Shown here: piece by piece, positions 1-5,025 of the stretch
Numbering within the stretch: position 1 is the stretch's first letter
Layout: the number at the start of each line of letters is the position of its first letter
From: an uncultured Collinsella sp.
GTDB lineage: Bacteria; Actinomycetota; Coriobacteriia; Coriobacteriales; Coriobacteriaceae
Direction of reading: 5' to 3'
Length of the DNA: 6,349 nucleotides
NCBI GenBank assembly: GCA_958346165.1
Contig: CATVQO010000084.1
Span: forward strand, 1 to 6,349
Translations under genes and position numbers: made by a program
The notes under the pieces: generated by a model
Databases searched by the model: none
What the model was told of the DNA's origin: nothing
Seen by the model: the letters and a program-made list of their open reading frames with translations, nothing else

Positions 1-44
1 TGTTACAGGTCGAGACATAGGCCGGGGCGAGGTTGGTCATCGTC

Positions 45-190
45 ATCGAGCGTGGATTATCGGACACACGAGCGTGGAAAATCTTCCGCCTAGTGAATGA
101 GCGTGGATAATCTGCCACTTTGGATTCGATGGCACGGCAAAGTGGGAGATTATCCACGCTCGATTTCAAACGGAAGAAAATCCACGCTCG
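45..190. repeat. Five-copy inverted array of a GAGCGTGGA repeat
   Basis: The core GAGCGTGG occurs on the + strand at 48-55, 70-77 and 99-106, and as CCACGCTC at 154-161 and 182-189. Each copy continues as A, a variable three-base A/T core, then TC. Four of the five extend into a related tail (CTKCCR-like, then CTTTG in two). The arms 98-121 and 139-162 are complementary at 22 of 24 bases around a 17-base loop. The arms 69-88 and 171-190 match at 17 of 20, the only difference being AAA against TTT in the core. Copies 2 and 3 therefore face copies 4 and 5 as a nested inverted repeat. It could be a mobile palindromic element, a regulator-binding array, or DNA that folds when single-stranded. The repeats are directly visible; their function is unknown. 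Confidence 0.85.
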
Positions 191-237
191 ATTTTGCCTG
201 GGAAGAGCAATCTTCTGTCTGGGCAGCCCCGATCTCG

Positions 238-280
238 ACCTATATATAGGTGCAAATAAGCTGGTATCGAAGTTCGATAC
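238..280. repeat. Two perfect palindromes, operator-like
   Basis: Bases 238-251 (ACCTATATATAGGT) form a perfect 14-bp palindrome. Bases 264-280 form a perfect odd palindrome with 8-base arms (GTATCGAA and TTCGATAC) around a central G. They are 12 bp apart and lie about 150-190 bp upstream of the -35 box of the tRNA-tuf promoter. The second has the size and symmetry of a binding site for a dimeric regulator. No regulator gene is nearby, so a role in control is only inference. Confidence 0.5.
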
Positions 281-426
281 TGAAGGTGTACTCCACTACA
301 GCAAAGTGTTACCTTGGGAAACGTCACCTCAGTATCCAAAACCACTGTCCTTCATATCCAAACTCAATAAAACCGCAGGTCACGGCTATATAGATACGCC
401 CGGCACCGTGTATCTAGAGGTTTTCG

Positions 427-456
427 TTGACAGCCCCCAAGGTGGCATCGTATTAT
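427..456 (+). promoter_or_regulatory. Sigma70-type promoter of the tRNA-Tyr/Thr/Met-tuf transcript
   Basis: A perfect -35 box TTGACA (427-432) is followed by an 18-bp spacer and a -10 box TATTAT (451-456), five of six to consensus. Transcription would start near 463, about 55 bases before tRNA-Tyr. The -35 box sits in an 18-base element (417-434) that recurs with one change at the rpmG promoter. A 7-bp inverted repeat (391-397 with 410-416) lies just upstream. I see no other promoter between here and tuf, so this one probably serves all three tRNAs and EF-Tu. Confidence 0.8.
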
Positions 457-518
457 CTTCTTCGTTCGCGGGGGCGGCGGTCCAAAAGACCAAAGGACCT
501 GCGGATACTTGAACGATT

Positions 519-600
519 GGGAGTTTGCCCGAGTGGTTAATGGGGACGGGCTGTAAACCCGTTGGCTCTGCCTACATAGGTTCGAATCCTATAGCTCCCA
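519..600 (+). tRNA. tRNA-Tyr (anticodon GTA)
   Basis: The acceptor strands GGGAGTT (519-525) and AGCTCCC (593-599) pair with one G-U. The anticodon stem ACGGG/CCCGT encloses a loop with GTA at 553-555. A long variable arm, as expected for a class II tyrosine tRNA, precedes the T arm (ATAGG, TTCGAAT, CCTAT). The discriminator base is A600. The following bases are CCC, so the CCA end is not fully encoded and must be finished by the CCA-adding enzyme, unlike the three other tRNAs in the window. It is the first gene of the tRNA-tuf transcript. Confidence 0.95.
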
Positions 601-610
601 CCCGTCAAGT

Positions 611-686
611 GCCTGTATAGCTCAGTCGGTAGAGCACTTCGTTGGTAACGAAGAGGTCACCAGTTCAAGTCTGGTTGCAGGCTCCA
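611..686 (+). tRNA. tRNA-Thr (anticodon GGT)
   Basis: The acceptor strands GCCTGTA (611-617) and TGCAGGC (676-682) pair almost perfectly (one G-U), followed by discriminator T683 and an encoded CCA (684-686). The anticodon stem CTTCG/CGAAG closes a seven-base loop with GGT at 644-646. The T loop is TTCAAGT. It lies 10 bases after tRNA-Tyr and 3 bases before tRNA-Met, so it is cut from a shared precursor. Confidence 0.96.
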
Positions 687-689
687 TCC

Positions 690-766
690 GGCGGTGTAGC
701 TCAGTTGGTTAGAGCACACGGTTCATACCCGTGGCGTCACTGGTTCGAATCCAGTCACCGCTACCA
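690..766 (+). tRNA. tRNA-Met (anticodon CAT), probably elongator
   Basis: The acceptor strands GGCGGTG (690-696) and CACCGCT (756-762) pair, with a G-U at the terminal 1:72 position. Discriminator A763 and an encoded CCA (764-766) follow. The anticodon stem CACGG/CCGTG holds CAT at 724-726. The stem lacks the three consecutive G-C pairs typical of initiator tRNA, which favours an elongator. A CAT anticodon can also belong to the lysidine-modified isoleucine tRNA, which sequence alone does not exclude. Its 3' end is 96 bases before tuf. Confidence 0.9.
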
Positions 767-862
767 TAGGTAACACGGTGGCTTCTCAATAGTATGTTGA
801 GAGGCCACTATGGTATAAAGGCAAAGTCCCGTCCGGGGACGACCTGTTAAGAGGAGGGCTTT
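767..862 (+). promoter_or_regulatory. Structured leader between tRNA-Met and tuf, with tuf ribosome binding site
   Basis: Two hairpins are visible. Arms 778-789 and 797-808 pair over 12 bp with one G-U around a 7-base loop. GTCCC (826-830) pairs with GGGAC (836-840). Neither is followed by a T run, so they are not obvious terminators; they may guide tRNA 3' processing or protect the tuf message. A strong ribosome binding site, GAGGAGG (851-857), lies 5 bases before the ATG. TATAAA at 814-819 resembles a -10 box but has no suitable -35 partner. Confidence 0.55.
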
Positions 863-2053
863 ATGGCCAAAGAGAAGTTTGAGCGCACTAAGCCGCATGT
901 TAACATCGGCACCATTGGTCACGTCGACCACGGCAAGACCACGCTGACCGCTGCCATCACCAAGGTTCTCTCCGAGACCGAGGGCTGCAAGGCTGACTTC
1001 ACTGCGTTCGAGAACATCGACAAGGCTCCCGAGGAGCGCGAGCGCGGCATTACGATTTCCGTCTCCCACGTTGAGTACGAGACCGCTGCCCGTCACTACG
1101 CTCACGTTGACTGCCCGGGCCACGCTGACTACGTCAAGAACATGATCTCCGGCGCTGCTCAGATGGACGGCGCTATCCTGGTCATCGCTGCTACCGACGG
1201 CCCCATGGCTCAGACCCGCGAGCACATCCTGCTCGCCCGTCAGGTCGGCGTTCCCTACATCGTCGTCTTCCTGAACAAGTGCGACATGGTCGACGATGAC
1301 GAGCTCATCGACCTCGTCGAGATGGAGACCCGTGAGCTCCTCTCCGAGTACGATTTCCCCGGCGACGACATCCCCGTCATCCGTGGTTCCGCTCTGGGCG
1401 CTCTCGAGGGCGACGCCAAGTGGATGGACGCCATTCGCGAGCTCATGAAGGCCGTCGACGAGTACATCCCGACGCCTGCTCGTAACAACGACCTCCCGTT
1501 CCTGATGGCCGTTGAGGACGTTATGACCATCTCCGGCCGTGGTACCGTTGCTACCGGCCGTGTCGAGCGCGGTGAGCTCAAGCTCAACGAGCCCGTCGAG
1601 ATCGTCGGCATCAAGGATACCCAGAACACCGTCGTTACCGGTATCGAGATGTTCCGTAAGTCCATGGACTTCTGCGAGGCTGGCGACAACGTCGGTCTGC
1701 TGCTCCGCGGCATCAAGCGCGAGGACATCGAGCGCGGCCAGGTTCTCTGCAAGCCCGGTTCGGTTACCCCGCACACCAAGTTCACCGGCGAGATCTACGT
1801 TCTGACCAAGGAGGAGGGCGGCCGTCACACCCCGTTCTTCGATGGTTATCGTCCTCAGTTCTACTTCCGTACCACCGACGTTACCGGTACGGTCAAGCTC
1901 CCCGAGGGCACCGAGATGGCTATGCCTGGTGACCACATCACCATCGAGGGCGACCTCATCCACCCGATCGCCATGGAGGAGGGCCTGCGCTTCGCTATCC
2001 GCGAGGGTGGCCACACCGTCGGTTCGGGCATCGTCTCCACGATCATTGAGTAA
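863..2053 (+). CDS. tuf: Elongation factor Tu (EF-Tu)
   Basis: This 396-residue GTPase carries aminoacyl-tRNA to the ribosomal A site in the cytoplasm; the length is normal for the family. The GTP-binding motifs are complete: GHVDHGKT (19-26), the switch I threonine in RGITI (61-65), DCPGH (83-87), NKCD (138-141) and SAL (176-178). Domain I is followed by the beta-barrel domains II and III, with [13 protein letters not shown] in domain III. Positions known from elfamycin resistance in E. coli (equivalents of Q124, Y160, Q329 and A375) keep the sensitive-type residue. His384 stands where E. coli has Arg in GGRTVG. It is co-transcribed behind three tRNAs rather than lying in a str operon within this window, and is closed by its own terminator. 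Start: the ATG after GAGGAGG. Confidence 0.99.
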   Translation: MAKEKFERTKPHVNIGTIGHVDHGKTTLTAAITKVLSETEGCKADFTAFENIDKAPEERERGITISVSHVEYETAARHYAHVDCPGHADYVKNMISGAAQMDGAILVIAATDGPMAQTREHILLARQVGVPYIVVFLNKCDMVDDDELIDLVEMETRELLSEYDFPGDDIPVIRGSALGALEGDAKWMDAIRELMKAVDEYIPTPARNNDLPFLMAVEDVMTISGRGTVATGRVERGELKLNEPVEIVGIKDTQNTVVTGIEMFRKSMDFCEAGDNVGLLLRGIKREDIERGQVLCKPGSVTPHTKFTGEIYVLTKEEGGRHTPFFDGYRPQFYFRTTDVTGTVKLPEGTEMAMPGDHITIEGDLIHPIAMEEGLRFAIREGGHTVGSGIVSTIIE

Positions 2054-2080
2054 ATTAGCTCTTTGATATAGCTGACTTAG

Positions 2081-2117
2081 AGAACCCGGCACTTATATGG
2101 GTGCCGGGTTCTTTTCT
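2081..2117 (+). terminator. Intrinsic terminator of tuf
   Basis: Arms AGAACCCGGCAC (2081-2092) and GTGCCGGGTTCT (2101-2112) pair perfectly over 12 bp around an 8-base loop and run into TTTT (2112-2115). It begins 27 bases after the tuf stop. The next 140 bases (2118-2257) hold no gene I can support, only a long-range inverted repeat TCGAGAG (2145-2151) with CTCTCGA (2186-2192). Confidence 0.93.
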
Positions 2118-2257
2118 GCAATGGATATTGAGCCGTTGCTGGTGTCGAGAGGATTGATAATGGTCCTGGATGCACCGTCGATTAGCTCTCGATGGCTTCA
2201 TTGATGTGTTCCAAATATGAATGGATCCACCGAGAACCAATTGACTCGAGGTTTTCA

Positions 2258-2287
2258 TTGACAGCACTTACGTGGAGCTGATAAAGT
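2258..2287 (+). promoter_or_regulatory. Sigma70-type promoter of rpmG-tRNA-Trp
   Basis: A perfect -35 box TTGACA (2258-2263) is followed by an 18-bp spacer and TAAAGT (2282-2287), which keeps the key T, A and final T of a -10 box. TG at 2279-2280 gives an extended -10. The start would be near 2294, about 39 bases before rpmG. The bases around the -35 (2248-2265) match the tRNA-tuf promoter at 17 of 18 positions. The early transcript contains the perfect palindrome CCCGTACGGG (2299-2308). Confidence 0.72.
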
Positions 2288-2332
2288 AACAACTCGTGCC
2301 CGTACGGGGCGGAAATGAAAGGTTCAGGATAC

Positions 2333-2482
2333 ATGCGTACTCTAGTTACTCTTGCGTGCACTGAGTGCAAGCGCCGCAACTATACGACCACCAAGAACAA
2401 GTCGACCATGCCTGATCGTATGGAGATCAAGAAGTATTGCCCCTGGTGCCGTCACCACACGCTGCACAAAGAGACTCGCTAG
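2333..2482 (+). CDS. rpmG: 50S ribosomal protein L33 (zinc-binding form)
   Basis: The 49-residue product reads [20 protein letters not shown] at its start and ends in HHTLHKETR, a complete L33 of normal length. It is a small protein of the large ribosomal subunit near the E site. Two Cys pairs, C9-x-x-C12 and C36-x-x-C39, form the zinc ribbon of the C+ type. An in-frame ATG at 2315 would add six residues (MKGSGY). I prefer 2333 because the family usually starts here, but the binding sites are modest for both (AAAGG at 2318-2322, AGGA at 2326-2329). tRNA-Trp follows 13 bases later, so the two are probably co-transcribed. Confidence 0.95.
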   Translation: MRTLVTLACTECKRRNYTTTKNKSTMPDRMEIKKYCPWCRHHTLHKETR

Positions 2483-2495
2483 TCTCTAGTCACAT

Positions 2496-2571
2496 ACGCC
2501 AGTAGTTCAATTGGTAGAGCATCGGTCTCCAAAACCGAGTGTTGAGGGTTCGAGTCCTTCCTGGCGTGCCA
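2496..2571 (+). tRNA. tRNA-Trp (anticodon CCA)
   Basis: The acceptor strands ACGCCAG (2496-2502) and CTGGCGT (2561-2567) pair perfectly, followed by discriminator G2568 and an encoded CCA (2569-2571). The anticodon stem TCGGT/ACCGA encloses a loop with CCA at 2529-2531. The T loop is TTCGAGT. A tryptophan tRNA between rpmG and secE is a recurrent bacterial arrangement. Confidence 0.97.
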
Positions 2572-2580
2572 GTCATTATT

Positions 2581-2613
2581 CCGTAAGCTCCCAATTGGGG
2601 GCTTACGGTTTAC
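2581..2613 (+). terminator. Terminator or attenuator between tRNA-Trp and secE
   Basis: Arms CCGTAAGCTCCC (2581-2592) and GGGGGCTTACGG (2597-2608) pair over 12 bp with one G-U around an AATT loop. The run after it is short (TTT, then ACTC), so termination may be partial. The hairpin may release the 3' end of tRNA-Trp, lower read-through into secE-nusG, or both. Confidence 0.65.
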
Positions 2614-2624
2614 TCATGTATAAG
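2595..2624 (+). promoter_or_regulatory. Possible weak promoter of secE-nusG
   Basis: TTGGGG (2595-2600), an 18-bp spacer and TATAAG (2619-2624) form a weak sigma70-like pair. The -10 is good (five of six); the -35 keeps only TTG and lies inside the right arm of the preceding hairpin. It would start transcription near 2631, very close to the secE ribosome binding site. secE-nusG could equally be expressed by read-through. Confidence 0.25.
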
Positions 2625-2647
2625 CGCATTGCGCGGAGGTAACCCAA

Positions 2648-2986
2648 ATGGCCAACAAGAAGAACAAGAAGAAGGCTCAGCAGCCGGCACCTGCCAACAA
2701 AGCTGCCGCCAACTCCAAGGTTGAGGCCAAGAAGGCCGTTGCCAAGAAGAACGAGAAGGCTGCGAAGTCCAAGAAGAACGAGAAGCCTGGTTTCTTCGCC
2801 CGCACCAAGAAGTATTTCGCTTCGGTCAAGTCCGAGATGAAGCGTGTCACGTGGCCCGATAAGAAGGAGCTCGTGAACTACTCGGTTGTTGTTTGCGCTT
2901 CTCTGATCGTCGTCGGCGTCGTCATCGCTCTGCTCGATGCTGGCTTTGGCGAGGCTCTTGCTCTGTTCTCTGGATTGAGGGGCTAA
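2648..2986 (+). CDS. secE: Preprotein translocase subunit SecE
   Basis: This 112-residue inner-membrane protein is the clamp-like subunit of the SecYEG export channel. Residues 49-81 hold the family core, an amphipathic helix with FFARTKKYFASVKSEMKRV followed by TWPDKKELVNYS. One membrane segment follows (about 78-98). Residues 1-46 are a hydrophilic lysine/alanine-rich tail with 16 lysines, typical of single-span SecE proteins with a variable N-terminus and likely cytoplasmic. The start is set by GGAGGT (2635-2640), 7 bases before the ATG. nusG begins 3 bases after the stop, the common secE-nusG pairing. Confidence 0.96.
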   Translation: MANKKNKKKAQQPAPANKAAANSKVEAKKAVAKKNEKAAKSKKNEKPGFFARTKKYFASVKSEMKRVTWPDKKELVNYSVVVCASLIVVGVVIALLDAGFGEALALFSGLRG

Positions 2987-2989
2987 ACC

Positions 2990-3526
2990 ATGTCTAAGCG
3001 TTGGTACGTCGTTCACACTTACTCTGGATACGAGAACCGCGTTAAGTCCGATCTCGAGCATCGCATCGAGACTATGGGCATGCAGGACCGTATCTTTGAT
3101 ATCGAGATTCCTATGGAGCGCGTCACCGAGATTAAAGAGGGTGGCAAGCGTGAGACCAAGGATTCCAAGATCTTCCCGGGTTATGTCCTGGTCCGCATGG
3201 AGATGGATGACGATGCTTGGACGTGTGTTCGTAACACGCCTGGCGTCACCGGTTTCCTAGGCGGCAACGGCAAGCCCGCTCCGCTTTCCCGCGACGAGTA
3301 CAACAAGATGACTCGTCGTCCCGGTAAGGGCGATTCGCCCAAGCGCACCTCGGTTGATATTGAGGTCGGTACGTCCGTCCGCGTCACCGATGGCCCGCTT
3401 ACCGACTTTGATGGCAAGGTCTCCGAGGTTAACACCGAGGCTGGCAAGCTCAAGGTCACGCTGATGATCTTTGGCCGCGAGACGCCGGTCGAGCTCGACT
3501 TTAACCAGGTCGCTGTCATCGCTTAA
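2990..3526 (+). CDS. nusG: Transcription termination/antitermination factor NusG
   Basis: The 178-residue protein binds RNA polymerase, modulates pausing and, through its KOW domain, contacts Rho or ribosomal protein S10 to link transcription and translation. The NGN domain starts with [11 protein letters not shown] (5-15) and contains FPGYVLV (62-68). A short linker around [11 protein letters not shown] (109-119) leads to a C-terminal KOW domain (about 125-178) with [15 protein letters not shown]. The length fits the family (E. coli 181). The ATG is 3 bases after secE, and its GAGGGG binding site lies in the last codons of secE, so the two are likely translationally coupled. Confidence 0.97.
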   Translation: MSKRWYVVHTYSGYENRVKSDLEHRIETMGMQDRIFDIEIPMERVTEIKEGGKRETKDSKIFPGYVLVRMEMDDDAWTCVRNTPGVTGFLGGNGKPAPLSRDEYNKMTRRPGKGDSPKRTSVDIEVGTSVRVTDGPLTDFDGKVSEVNTEAGKLKVTLMIFGRETPVELDFNQVAVIA

Positions 3527-3646
3527 GTTTTCGTCCGTTCGCGCGAGCGTGCTTCTTCTGTGACTGCTCATCTCAGGAGTGCTTCTAACACGTGCGTGCT
3601 TACGATATAGCAAGTACTTCACACTCGTGATTCGAAAGGAATGACC
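3527..3646 (+). promoter_or_regulatory. Spacer between nusG and rplK, with rplK ribosome binding site
   Basis: The spacer has no clear terminator and no convincing promoter. TACGAT (3601-3606) could serve as a -10 box, but no -35 lies at the right distance. A self-complementary stretch (CGTTCGC followed by GCGAGCG, about 3536-3549) can form a hairpin with a small loop. TGCTT recurs at 3550, 3580 and 3597. AAAGGA (3635-3640) is the rplK binding site. Read-through from secE-nusG is the simplest source of rplKA message. Confidence 0.4.
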
Positions 3647-4075
3647 ATGGCTGAGAAGAAGGTTGCCAACGTCATTAAGCTCCAGATTCCTGCTGGTGCC
3701 GCTAACCCCGCTCCTCCCGTCGGCCCCGCCCTGGGCGCTGCTGGCGTGAACATCATGCAGTTCTGCCAGGCATTTAACGCCGAGACGCAGGACAAGAAGG
3801 GCGACATCATCCCCGTTGAGATCTCTGTCTACGAGGATAAGTCCTTCTCCTTCATCACCAAGACCCCGCCGGCGGCTCACCTCATCAAGAAGGAGCTGAA
3901 CCTCAAGTCTGGTTCCGCTAAGCCCCAGGCCGACAAGGTCGGTCAGCTCTCCCAGGAGCAGCTCACCAAGATCGCCGAGATCAAGATGCCGGACCTCAAT
4001 GCCAACGACATTGACGCCGCCAAGAAGATCATCGCCGGTACCGCCCGTTCCATGGGCGTCACCATCGCTGAGTAG
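3647..4075 (+). CDS. rplK: 50S ribosomal protein L11
   Basis: The 142-residue protein forms, with 23S rRNA, the GTPase-associated centre at the base of the ribosomal stalk, where EF-Tu and EF-G act and thiostrepton binds. The N-terminal domain carries the proline-rich [16 protein letters not shown] segment (15-30), then [10 protein letters not shown]. The C-terminal rRNA-binding domain ends with GTARSMG (131-137). The start is at 3647: an upstream in-frame ATG at 3641 directly abuts the AAAGGA binding site, while 3647 lies 6 bases from it and gives the usual family length. It is paired with rplA across a 117-base structured spacer. Confidence 0.98.
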   Translation: MAEKKVANVIKLQIPAGAANPAPPVGPALGAAGVNIMQFCQAFNAETQDKKGDIIPVEISVYEDKSFSFITKTPPAAHLIKKELNLKSGSAKPQADKVGQLSQEQLTKIAEIKMPDLNANDIDAAKKIIAGTARSMGVTIAE

Positions 4076-4094
4076 CGATTTCTTATGGTAACGG

Positions 4095-4142
4095 CGGGTG
4101 CTCCGACCGGGGCGCCCGTTAAATGTGTGCAATAGGGCACAC
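4095..4142 (+). other. Two hairpins in the rplK-rplA spacer
   Basis: CGGGTGCTCC (4095-4104) pairs with GGGGCGCCCG (4109-4118), including two G-U pairs, around GACC. GTGTGC (4125-4130) pairs with GCACAC (4137-4142). Neither is followed by a T run, so they are more likely to separate or stabilise the two messages than to terminate transcription. They lie just upstream of the L1-binding motif. Confidence 0.5.
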
Positions 4143-4149
4143 GATACGA

Positions 4150-4184
4150 TGTGGGAGGGCTCACGCCCGTTTAACCACAGGAGG
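4150..4184 (+). promoter_or_regulatory. Probable L1 autoregulatory mRNA site over the rplA ribosome binding site
   Basis: TGTGG (4150-4154) pairs with CCACA (4175-4179). Inside it GGGC (4157-4160) pairs with GCCC (4165-4168) around TCAC, leaving an asymmetric internal loop of GA against GTTTAA. The sequence GTGGGAGG...AACCAC closely resembles the L1-binding helix of 23S rRNA (GTGGGAGG...AAATACCAC in E. coli). The AGGAGG binding site (4179-4184) touches the stem, so bound L1 could block rplA translation. L1 is a known repressor of its own operon in E. coli; its action at this site is inferred. Confidence 0.75.
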
Positions 4185-4192
4185 TAATGCAC

Positions 4193-4900
4193 ATGGCTAA
4201 GCATGGTAAGAGCTATAACGCCGCTGCCGAGAAGATCGACCGCGCCACGCTCTACACCCCCCTTCAGGCTGCCAAGCTCATCAAGGAGCTCGACACCGCC
4301 AAGTTCGACGAGACCGTCGAGGCTCACTTCCGTCTGGGCATCGATACTCGTAAGGCTGACCAGAACATCCGTGGTTCCATCTCCCTGCCCCACGGCACCG
4401 GCAAGACCGTTCGTGTTGCCGTCTTCGCCGAGGGCGAGAAGGCCCGTGAGGCTGAGGCTGCCGGCGCCGACATCATCGGTTCCGACGAGCTCGTCGCCCA
4501 GATTCAGAAGGGCGAGATCAACTTCGACGCCGCTATCGCTACGCCGAACATGATGGCCAAGGTTGGCCGCATCGGTAAGATCCTTGGTCCCCGTGGCCTC
4601 ATGCCGAACCCCAAGCTCGGCACCGTGACCATGGACGTCGCCAAGATGGTCTCCGAGCTCAAGGCTGGCCGCGTTGAGTACCGCGCCGACCGCTACGGCA
4701 TCTGCCACGTGCCCCTGGGCAAGAAGTCCTTCTCTGAGCAGCAGCTCGTCGAGAACTACGCTGCCCTGTACACCGAGATTCTGCGCGTCAAGCCCTCTTC
4801 TGCTAAGGGCAAGTACGTCAAGTCCATCTCCGTGTCTTCCACCATGGGCCCTGGCGTCAAGGTCGATCCCGCTGTCCAGCGTGACTTCCTGGCTGAGTAA
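4193..4900 (+). CDS. rplA: 50S ribosomal protein L1
   Basis: The 235-residue protein forms the mobile L1 stalk that binds 23S rRNA and helps eject deacylated tRNA from the E site. It is complete, with the family signature [19 protein letters not shown] (128-146) and the second RNA-contacting region [10 protein letters not shown] (216-225). The start is ATG 4193, 8 bases after AGGAGG; an in-frame ATG at 4187 is only 2 bases from that site and would add only MH. It is the last gene of the run: a terminator follows and rplJ-rplL are not here. It is probably autoregulated through the site just upstream. Confidence 0.98.
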   Translation: MAKHGKSYNAAAEKIDRATLYTPLQAAKLIKELDTAKFDETVEAHFRLGIDTRKADQNIRGSISLPHGTGKTVRVAVFAEGEKAREAEAAGADIIGSDELVAQIQKGEINFDAAIATPNMMAKVGRIGKILGPRGLMPNPKLGTVTMDVAKMVSELKAGRVEYRADRYGICHVPLGKKSFSEQQLVENYAALYTEILRVKPSSAKGKYVKSISVSSTMGPGVKVDPAVQRDFLAE

Positions 4901-4936
4901 CTGCTAGTTACTGCCTGAGTACAGCAAGCATTGCTA

Positions 4937-4977
4937 AAGAAACCCGGTTCTGCCTTGTGCAGGACCGGGTTTCTTGC
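4937..4977. terminator. Strong, probably bidirectional terminator after rplA
   Basis: Arms 4937-4953 and 4959-4975 pair over 17 bp with a single G-U and a 5-base loop (CTTGT). The outer part is A/T-rich (AAGAAA against TTTCTT), supplying a U-rich tail in both directions. It starts 36 bases after the rplA stop and lies between convergent transcripts, so it can end rplA and also stop read-through from the - strand phosphoesterase. Confidence 0.9.
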
Positions 4978-4991
4978 TATCGCGTCAAAAG

Positions 4992-5024
4992 CACCATAAA
5001 GGGGACAGTGTCCCCTTTATGGTG
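4992..5024. repeat. Perfect 33-bp palindrome, REP-like
   Basis: Arms 4992-5007 (CACCATAAAGGGGACA) and 5009-5024 are perfectly complementary over 16 bases around a single central G. The palindrome begins 1 bp beyond the stop codon (5026-5028) of the - strand phosphoesterase. Read on the - strand it is followed by CTTTTGACG, so it may act as that operon's terminator. The GGGGACA-centred sequence resembles dispersed intergenic palindromes of the REP type that I associate with Coriobacteriia; that resemblance is from memory and untested. Confidence 0.75.
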
Positions 5025-5025
5025 G

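Larger units (their letters stand above)
1..426. other. Gene-free upstream region of the tRNA-tuf transcript
   Basis: I find no supportable gene here. One frame is open from a TTG at 120 to 512, but it has no clear ribosome binding site, begins inside the loop of the repeat array, resembles no family I know, and runs straight through the promoter at 427-456. The stretch instead holds the inverted repeat array at 45-190, perfect palindromes at 238-251 and 264-280, and an inverted repeat (TAGATAC 391-397 with GTATCTA 410-416) just ahead of the -35 box. Bases 1-44 show nothing I can identify. The right half looks more AT-rich than the genes that follow. Confidence 0.6.

Noticed and set aside
45..190. 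CRISPR array
   Set aside because: The repeats are short, in both orientations, with unequal spacing (22, 29, 55 and 28 bp between core starts), and no cas genes are near.
120..512. Open frame of 130 codons starting with TTG upstream of tRNA-Tyr
   Set aside because: It has no ribosome binding site, starts in the loop of the repeat array, is read through a strong promoter (427-456), ends just before a tRNA, and resembles no known family. A degraded gene fragment in 200-420 cannot be fully excluded.
814..819. TATAAA as a separate tuf promoter
   Set aside because: The nearest -35-like sequence (TTGAGA, 797-802) is only 11 bp away, too close, and lies in a hairpin arm.
761..2092. Long antisense open frame (443 codons) opposite tuf
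   Set aside because: It is a by-product of the strong codon bias of tuf; its translation is low-complexity L/V/D/G-rich and has no domain features.
2055..2379. Small - strand frames (70 and 65 codons) between tuf and rpmG
   Set aside because: They overlap the tuf terminator, the rpmG promoter or rpmG itself, and show no recognisable product.
3257..4708. Long antisense open frame (483 codons) opposite nusG, rplK and rplA
   Set aside because: It spans three certain genes and their regulatory spacers and mirrors their codon bias, so it is a shadow frame.
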